64,000 nt of DNA from the NCBI RefSeq assembly GCF_004339595.1, contig NZ_SMFU01000014.1, forward strand, positions 1 through 64,000, given 5' to 3'. Source of the stretch: Marinobacterium mangrovicola. Lineage in GTDB: Bacteria > Pseudomonadota > Gammaproteobacteria > Pseudomonadales > Balneatricaceae. Each line of letters opens with the position of its first letter. Position 1 is the stretch's first letter. Under the pieces are notes generated by a model. It saw only the letters and a program-made list of their open reading frames with translations, was not told the DNA's origin and did no database searches. Below are positions 59,771 to 64,000 of this stretch, one piece after another. The position numbers and the translations under genes are program-made.

Positions 59771-60079
59771 TTATTTCGTTTTTCTTTCCCTCCAATACCC
59801 TGGCTTTCGGGAATGGTGGGCAACGGCGATGACTATCGCTTCCTCCGGTGAGTCTAAGACCAGGATATCGTAAGGGAACCGGTCGAGAACCAGGTGTTTT
59901 ATACCTGAGGCTCAGCGAAGTGGAGACAGGGGGATCAGATTTTCTTCAATAATATCCAAGGCGGCATCAACAACAGCGAAGAATTCAGCGCCTAATCCTG
60001 GCTGTCTATACTCGTACCAAGACGCGGCCTCTATGGCTTCCTGCGAGGCTTCTTCCAGTATCCTTACTGATCGCCGCAC
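59771..60079 (-). pseudogene. ParE/RelE-type toxin gene broken by an in-frame stop
   Basis: Reading from GTG at 60079, the first 55 codons give a ParE-like start (ILEEASQEAIEAASWYEYRQ, GLGAEFFAVVDAALDII). A TGA at 59912-59914 interrupts it, and the same frame continues for 46 codons with the C-terminal half (IKHLVLDRFPYDILVLDS, IAVAHHSRKPGYWRER). Removing the single stop gives a full 102-residue toxin of the expected layout. It lies 5 bp after the antitoxin gene. Confidence 0.8.
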
Positions 60080-60084
60080 CGTTT

Positions 60085-60318
60085 CTAGCCGATCCTCTCT
60101 CGCATTTTGGCTCGGAACTCTTCGCGACTAAGCAACTTTGCGCTGCCGCTCTCGACCTTAGAGCGGCGCTTTGAAATTTCATCCTGCCACGCTGGCTCCA
60201 CTGACTCGTCTCGAGGCCTATCCAGACTTGTAATGAGCTCACAAGCGAGCTCGGCCCGTTCCGACTCGGTTAGAGTCGATATCTGAGCGCGCAGTTGGTT
60301 TAACATTTCAGCAGTCAT
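60085..60318 (-). CDS. Antitoxin of a ParE/RelE-type addiction module
   Basis: The 77-residue protein matches the small addiction-module antitoxin family: LTESERAELACELITSLDRP at residues 16-35, then EPAWQDEISKRRSKVESGSAKLLSREEF. It has the usual antitoxin-toxin order and spacing. The downstream toxin is interrupted, so the antitoxin may now be an orphan that could still neutralise related toxins (inferred). Confidence 0.85.
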   Translation of the reverse strand: MTAEMLNQLRAQISTLTESERAELACELITSLDRPRDESVEPAWQDEISKRRSKVESGSAKLLSREEFRAKMRERIG

Positions 60319-60471
60319 GCTACCTCCGGCCTCGGCAATGAGATTATGCTAGCTCGATTAACTATCGGTCACAAGGCAGACAGACATGCTGTTCGTAGCC
60401 AGCCTGGCACTCGAAATCCCTTGCGGATCCAGCTGTAGTGCCCTGCTTTTTAATCAGCACACCGGCAGCAA

Positions 60472-61422
60472 TCAATCCACTAACGCCCGCAGCCGATCCG
60501 GAAAGTCGGTAAACATCCCATCCACGCCCCAGCCGATCAGGCGCTGCATCTGTTCCGGCTCGTTAATGGTGTAGGGATGCACGATCAGGCCGTTATTGTG
60601 GGCCTGTTCGATAAAGCCCTGATCGATCACTTCCTTGCCGCGATAGATCACGTTGGGACCGAGGCCGATGGCATAGCTGGCGATCTGCTGGAAGTCTGCA
60701 TCGTTCATATCTTTCGGGGCCGGTGTGGTGTCGTTCCACTCTTTCAGACCGCCCTCTTCCCGCGGTGAATACCAGAGCAGCTGTACCAGCGGGATATCGG
60801 CATTAAGCCCGTGGATCTCCTTCAGGCTGGCCTGGCTGAAGGACTGAATTACTACCGAGCCTGACTCGATCAGCCCCGCTTCATCCAGGGTTTCGACCAG
60901 CTCACGCTGCAGCGCCGGGTAGCGCTGTGGCGACTTGGTTTCGATGTAGTAGCGCACTTCATCGCCGTAGCGACCGATCACTTCATCCAGTGTCATCAGC
61001 TTTGCACCTACATAAGTTTCATCGGCACGGTCGGGATATTTCTCGTTAAACCAGGAACCGGCATCCAGCGCCTTGAGCTGTTCAAGATTATGCTCCTGCA
61101 CCTTGCCCGCCCCATTGGTGGTGCGATCCAGGCTGTCATCGTGGATCACGATGATCTCGCCATCGGCACTCATATGCAGATCCAGTTCCAGATAATCGCC
61201 CCCCATCTCGCGCGCCTTGTCGTAGGCCGCCCAGGTATGCTCCGGTGCATAGCCACTGGCTCCGCGATGGGCGATCAACTTGAACGATTTCAGATCATCC
61301 AGATGGGCCTGAACGCCGCTTTCGTCTGCATGAGCAGGCAGCGGCGCGGTGAAAGCCAGCAGCGATGCCGCTAGGGCGAGGAGTGAATTCGGCGGACGGC
61401 GGTTCAAATCTCTATGCTTCAT
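60472..61422 (-). CDS. glpQ: Periplasmic glycerophosphodiester phosphodiesterase GlpQ
   Basis: The 316-residue exported enzyme (signal ending PLPAHA-D, residues ~1-32) hydrolyses glycerophosphodiesters to glycerol 3-phosphate and an alcohol. It has the TIM-barrel GDPD motifs LIAHRGASGYAPEHTWAAYDKA near residue 49 and DYLELDLHMSADGEIIVIHDDSLDRTTNGAG near residue 75. GSVVIQSFSQASL and the late GVDGMFTDFPDRL follow. Products could feed the glpK-glpD route at 25.8-29.0 kb. Confidence 0.94.
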   Translation of the reverse strand: MKHRDLNRRPPNSLLALAASLLAFTAPLPAHADESGVQAHLDDLKSFKLIAHRGASGYAPEHTWAAYDKAREMGGDYLELDLHMSADGEIIVIHDDSLDRTTNGAGKVQEHNLEQLKALDAGSWFNEKYPDRADETYVGAKLMTLDEVIGRYGDEVRYYIETKSPQRYPALQRELVETLDEAGLIESGSVVIQSFSQASLKEIHGLNADIPLVQLLWYSPREEGGLKEWNDTTPAPKDMNDADFQQIASYAIGLGPNVIYRGKEVIDQGFIEQAHNNGLIVHPYTINEPEQMQRLIGWGVDGMFTDFPDRLRALVD

Positions 61423-61460
61423 GGCGATCCCTGTCGTTAATGCATTGAAAGTGTATGGCG

Positions 61461-62423
61461 TTAGAGTAACCCGGTGCGGATCAGATCAAAGGCATCCAGT
61501 ATCCGTGCGACAAACTGATCTTTCGGCCGAAAGCTGCTTTGGGTGCTGCGGTTCACATCCCTTTCCAGGTGATCAAGCAGCTTGTTCAGTCGCCGCTTAT
61601 GCATCCCGAGACTGGCCTGAACCGGGTCGAAGATCATGCCGGACAGCGCAGCAAACGCTGCCAGTGCGGACAGCACGGTAAGCATCACACCCGCGGTAAT
61701 GGTCCATGAGGGCTCCGGCGGAAACAAGCCGTAGTACCAGTTGCCGGCGGTCTCACCGAAGATAAAGTCCCGGGCGGCTAGGGTTTTCGCGACGATAGAC
61801 GCCAGCACCACGCCCAGGCCGATGCCGCCGGGAGTGAATTTCTGAAAGGCAAAGGCACCCAGCACGGTGCAGGAGATGCTGTTGGTGATATCGGCGGATG
61901 CGGTGCGGGTAACCCGGTACTGGCTGAGCGCATCGGCCACCAGCGGCTCAATGGTGCGGATAAACTGGCGATGGTCGGCCGCTTCGCAGGTGTGGCGGGC
62001 GTATAACGCTTCCAGCGCCTCCAGCAGATAGCTCTCCAGCAGCTCCCCTTCTTTACCGTCATTCAACAACTCGATCAGGATCAGATCAGATATATGCTGC
62101 TGAACCCGGGTGGTAAAACCCGCCGGCACCAGCGCGGCAGCACTATACAGCCAGCCCAGCCCTTTGCGTTTTCTGGTCAGGGCTTTCAGCACAGATGCCA
62201 GTGCGTACATCGGCGCCCAGAGCAGATTAACCGGCGCACGCAGCATATCCCAGCCCAGGGCTACACGGTTGGTGGCAATCGCACCGGGGTACTGGAAATG
62301 GCGCCGGATAAACGCGGGAACCCGCGCACGGCAATCATTGAAGTAACGCTCAACACCTGAGTTGATCGCCTGTTCTATCTCGGCGCGGGAAAGCTGCTGC
62401 TCAGGCGATATCTCTGTGGGCAT
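61461..62423 (-). CDS. Uncharacterised membrane protein (DUF6635-like)
   Basis: The 320-residue protein has a soluble N-terminal part (YFNDCRARVPAFIRRHFQYPGAIATNR), several hydrophobic segments around 150-240 (TNSISCTVLGAFAFQKFTPGGIGLGVVLASIVAK, SWTITAGVMLTVLSALAAFAALSG) and a basic C-terminus. It resembles a family annotated DUF6635; function unknown. It lies 38 bp upstream of glpQ on the same strand. Confidence 0.65.
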   Translation of the reverse strand: MPTEISPEQQLSRAEIEQAINSGVERYFNDCRARVPAFIRRHFQYPGAIATNRVALGWDMLRAPVNLLWAPMYALASVLKALTRKRKGLGWLYSAAALVPAGFTTRVQQHISDLILIELLNDGKEGELLESYLLEALEALYARHTCEAADHRQFIRTIEPLVADALSQYRVTRTASADITNSISCTVLGAFAFQKFTPGGIGLGVVLASIVAKTLAARDFIFGETAGNWYYGLFPPEPSWTITAGVMLTVLSALAAFAALSGMIFDPVQASLGMHKRRLNKLLDHLERDVNRSTQSSFRPKDQFVARILDAFDLIRTGLL

Positions 62424-62690
62424 GATGATCGGTGTATCTCACTGCAGGTAGCCGCATTAAACCGCAAATGCGTATACCTGGCCAGAGCACTTAGAGGAGC
62501 TGATCCGGCTGGCGGGAGCAACCGAGGGTAGCGTGACGTCGCCTTTCATCACGAATCAACTGCACCACGAATCAACTTTCCGGCGTTTGCGCACTACTGC
62601 CACTATTCTTTACCAACATGTCTTTATCGGCATGCCGGTAAAAGAGTGGCAAAGCAGCTGTCCAGATAAACCACCGTCAGGAGACGCGTT

Positions 62691-63227
62691 ATGGCTTTAA
62701 TCCGATGCACGGACTGCAATCACGAGATATCTGATCAAGCCACCAGTTGCGTCCAGTGCGGCCGCCCGATCAAGGCAGAAGCAGACAGATCGAGTCCGCA
62801 GCCTTCGAGCTTTTATAGCAGCGCCTGGGCCGCCGTAACCCGTTCGAAAACGCCGATCAATCTATTTGCTCTGGCGATGATGGCCTGCGCGGCAGTGCTG
62901 GGGGTAAGCGCCAACAGCGTCAGCAACGCCTGCTCGCTGATCGCCTTCACTTATACGCTACATACTTTTCTGGCCGTTGCCGGTATGTTCTTTGTGACGC
63001 TGCTGTTCTGCCGCGCCGGTGTCTATCACCCGGATGATCTGGCAAAAGCCAAGCGGGATGGGCTTCAGGATCTAGGCAGGGACAAACCGCTGATTGCGGC
63101 GGGCCTGATCGTGCTGATGTTTTCCGCCTATGCTCTTTATCAGAACTCCCAGGGCACGCCCTCCTGCCAGGCGCCGGCAGCGGCCGAACAGAAGATTGAG
63201 AACCAAGGCAGAGCAACCAGCAGCTAA
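62691..63227 (+). CDS. Zinc-ribbon membrane protein, hypothetical
   Basis: The 178-residue protein starts with a zinc ribbon (CTDCNHEISDQATSCVQCG, residues 6-24), then a Ser-rich linker and three hydrophobic segments (PINLFALAMMACAAVLGVSA, FLAVAGMFFVTLLFC, PLIAAGLIVLMFSAYALY). CAGGAG precedes the ATG. Function unknown. The 267-bp gap before it shows nothing recognisable. Confidence 0.75.
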   Translation: MALIRCTDCNHEISDQATSCVQCGRPIKAEADRSSPQPSSFYSSAWAAVTRSKTPINLFALAMMACAAVLGVSANSVSNACSLIAFTYTLHTFLAVAGMFFVTLLFCRAGVYHPDDLAKAKRDGLQDLGRDKPLIAAGLIVLMFSAYALYQNSQGTPSCQAPAAAEQKIENQGRATSS

Positions 63228-63274
63228 CATCGAAAGACGACTAAAACCAAGCTACAGGGACCAACGGACTGAGC

Positions 63275-63778
63275 ATGAACACCGAGGGACAAACAGGAAC
63301 ACTTTTCTTTTTCTGCGGCAAGATGGGCGCGGGCAAATCCACGCAGGCCAAAGCGGTCGCCACAGAGAACAACGCGATACTGATTTCAGAAGATGAGTGG
63401 CTGGCGGCGCATTACCCAAACCAGATTCAAACCTTCGATGACTACCTGGCCCTGTCGAGAACCATCAAGCCGTTTATCCAGGCCCATGTCCAAAATATCC
63501 TCGCCACCGGCACCAGCGTGGTGATGGATTTTCCCGCCAACACGGTGAACCAGCGCGCCTGGTTTAAGGCGCTATGCAGTGACGCCGATTGCGAACATGA
63601 GATGCAGTTTCTGGATCTCACCGATGACCAGTGCCTGGCTCAGGTAGCGCAGCGGCGTCTTGAGCAGCCGGAGCGGGCTCACTTCGATACCGCCGAAGTG
63701 TTCGCCCATGTCACCCGGTTTTTCGAGCCGCCAGCGGCAGAGGAAAATCTCAATATCCTGCGTATAGAGCGTGGCTGA
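63275..63778 (+). CDS. P-loop ATPase/kinase-like protein (AAA_33 type)
   Basis: The 167-residue protein has a Walker A GKMGAGKSTQAKA near residue 15, ISEDEWLAAHYP, a VVMDFPANTVNQRAWF segment resembling Walker B with a following Arg, and RRLEQPERAHFD as the lid. This is the pattern of small zeta-toxin/chloramphenicol-phosphotransferase-like P-loop kinases (AAA_33). Substrate is unknown. It ends directly before the secreted gene at 63779. Confidence 0.8.
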   Translation: MNTEGQTGTLFFFCGKMGAGKSTQAKAVATENNAILISEDEWLAAHYPNQIQTFDDYLALSRTIKPFIQAHVQNILATGTSVVMDFPANTVNQRAWFKALCSDADCEHEMQFLDLTDDQCLAQVAQRRLEQPERAHFDTAEVFAHVTRFFEPPAAEENLNILRIERG

Positions 63779-64000
63779 ATGAAATGGGCCCTGCTCGTTT
63801 TATCATTGATTCCGACTCTTGCCGCTGCCGAAGAGCCGCAAAAAAAGCCGCTGCAGTTCCATCTCTGCTCCGCTTTCGTTGAACAGGCTAGCCTGGGAGA
63901 GCCGAACTCTTACGGCTGGCCGGTCTTTGTAAAACTGACGCCTGCAGGCAGCCAGAGTTTTGAAACCCTGACCCAGCACCATATCGGCAAGAAGGTGGAG
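63779..64000 (+). CDS. Exported protein, SecD P1-head-like, partial
   Basis: The gene runs off the window end after 74 codons. It has a signal peptide (LLVLSLIPTLAAA-EE) and then FVKLTPAGSQSFETLTQHHIGKKVE. That resembles the head subdomain of SecD (LT..Ga..F..lT..n.gkr), but as a separate exported protein. It begins right at the stop of the P-loop gene. Confidence 0.6.
   Translation, partial: MKWALLVLSLIPTLAAAEEPQKKPLQFHLCSAFVEQASLGEPNSYGWPVFVKLTPAGSQSFETLTQHHIGKKVE

Noticed and set aside
1-64000. tRNA, rRNA, CRISPR array, prophage or insertion sequence
   Set aside because: No cloverleaf-like sequence with CCA end, rRNA segment, regularly spaced direct repeat, transposase or phage structural gene was recognised on either strand.

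Overview
The window looks like the chromosome of a GC-rich (roughly 58-60% by eye), marine or halotolerant gammaproteobacterium, probably of the Oceanospirillaceae type (Marinobacterium-like). This placement is inferred from gene content: Syd, EpmC, TtcA, PdxB, an E. coli-like AroA and CydABX for the class, and two osmolyte systems for a saline habitat. No rRNA, tRNA, CRISPR or prophage genes were seen.

Layout. 0-13.4 kb holds housekeeping genes: Syd, a Tag-like glycosylase, an AlaA-type aminotransferase, a DEDDh exonuclease with an RlmI-like methyltransferase, HtpX, an NAD-kinase-like protein with a YcgR-like PilZ protein, PdxB, a Sco/PCuAC copper-delivery set and EpmC. 13.4-18.7 kb is a divergent respiratory module. 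A sigma-54 activator with a cysteine-rich PAS domain and a cysteine-free SoxYZ-like fusion face cydABX, and a -24/-12 promoter lies in front of cydA. 19-33 kb carries a flavin reductase, TtcA, RecQ, glycerol kinase and glycerol-3-phosphate dehydrogenase, a fatty acid desaturase, an EamA exporter, and an XRE-cupin regulator with paired operators facing BenE.

33-48 kb is rich in osmoadaptation genes. It has the three-gene N-acetylglutaminylglutamine amide (NAGGN) operon behind a long hairpin-rich leader, and a choline-O-sulfate set (LysR, BetC, choline-binding protein, SulP permease). Between them lie a GST-like protein, a glycine-zipper lipoprotein, a phospholipase D family enzyme and an ABC exporter. 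48-51.6 kb holds an Ogt-like methyltransferase, aroA and two hypothetical genes.

The most unusual region is 52.0-57.6 kb, an AT-rich integron gene-cassette array. Twelve recognisable attC sites and one decayed candidate separate short same-strand genes, most of them for tiny membrane proteins of unknown function. No integron integrase lies in or beside it, so it is either a cluster of attC sites lacking an integrase or an array served from elsewhere. Downstream (57.6-60.4 kb) are further accessory genes, a gene remnant, and a toxin-antitoxin pair whose ParE-like toxin is broken by one in-frame stop. The window ends with GlpQ, an uncharacterised membrane protein, a zinc-ribbon membrane protein, a P-loop kinase-like protein and the start of a secreted SecD-head-like protein.

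All family names come from reading translated motifs without a database search.
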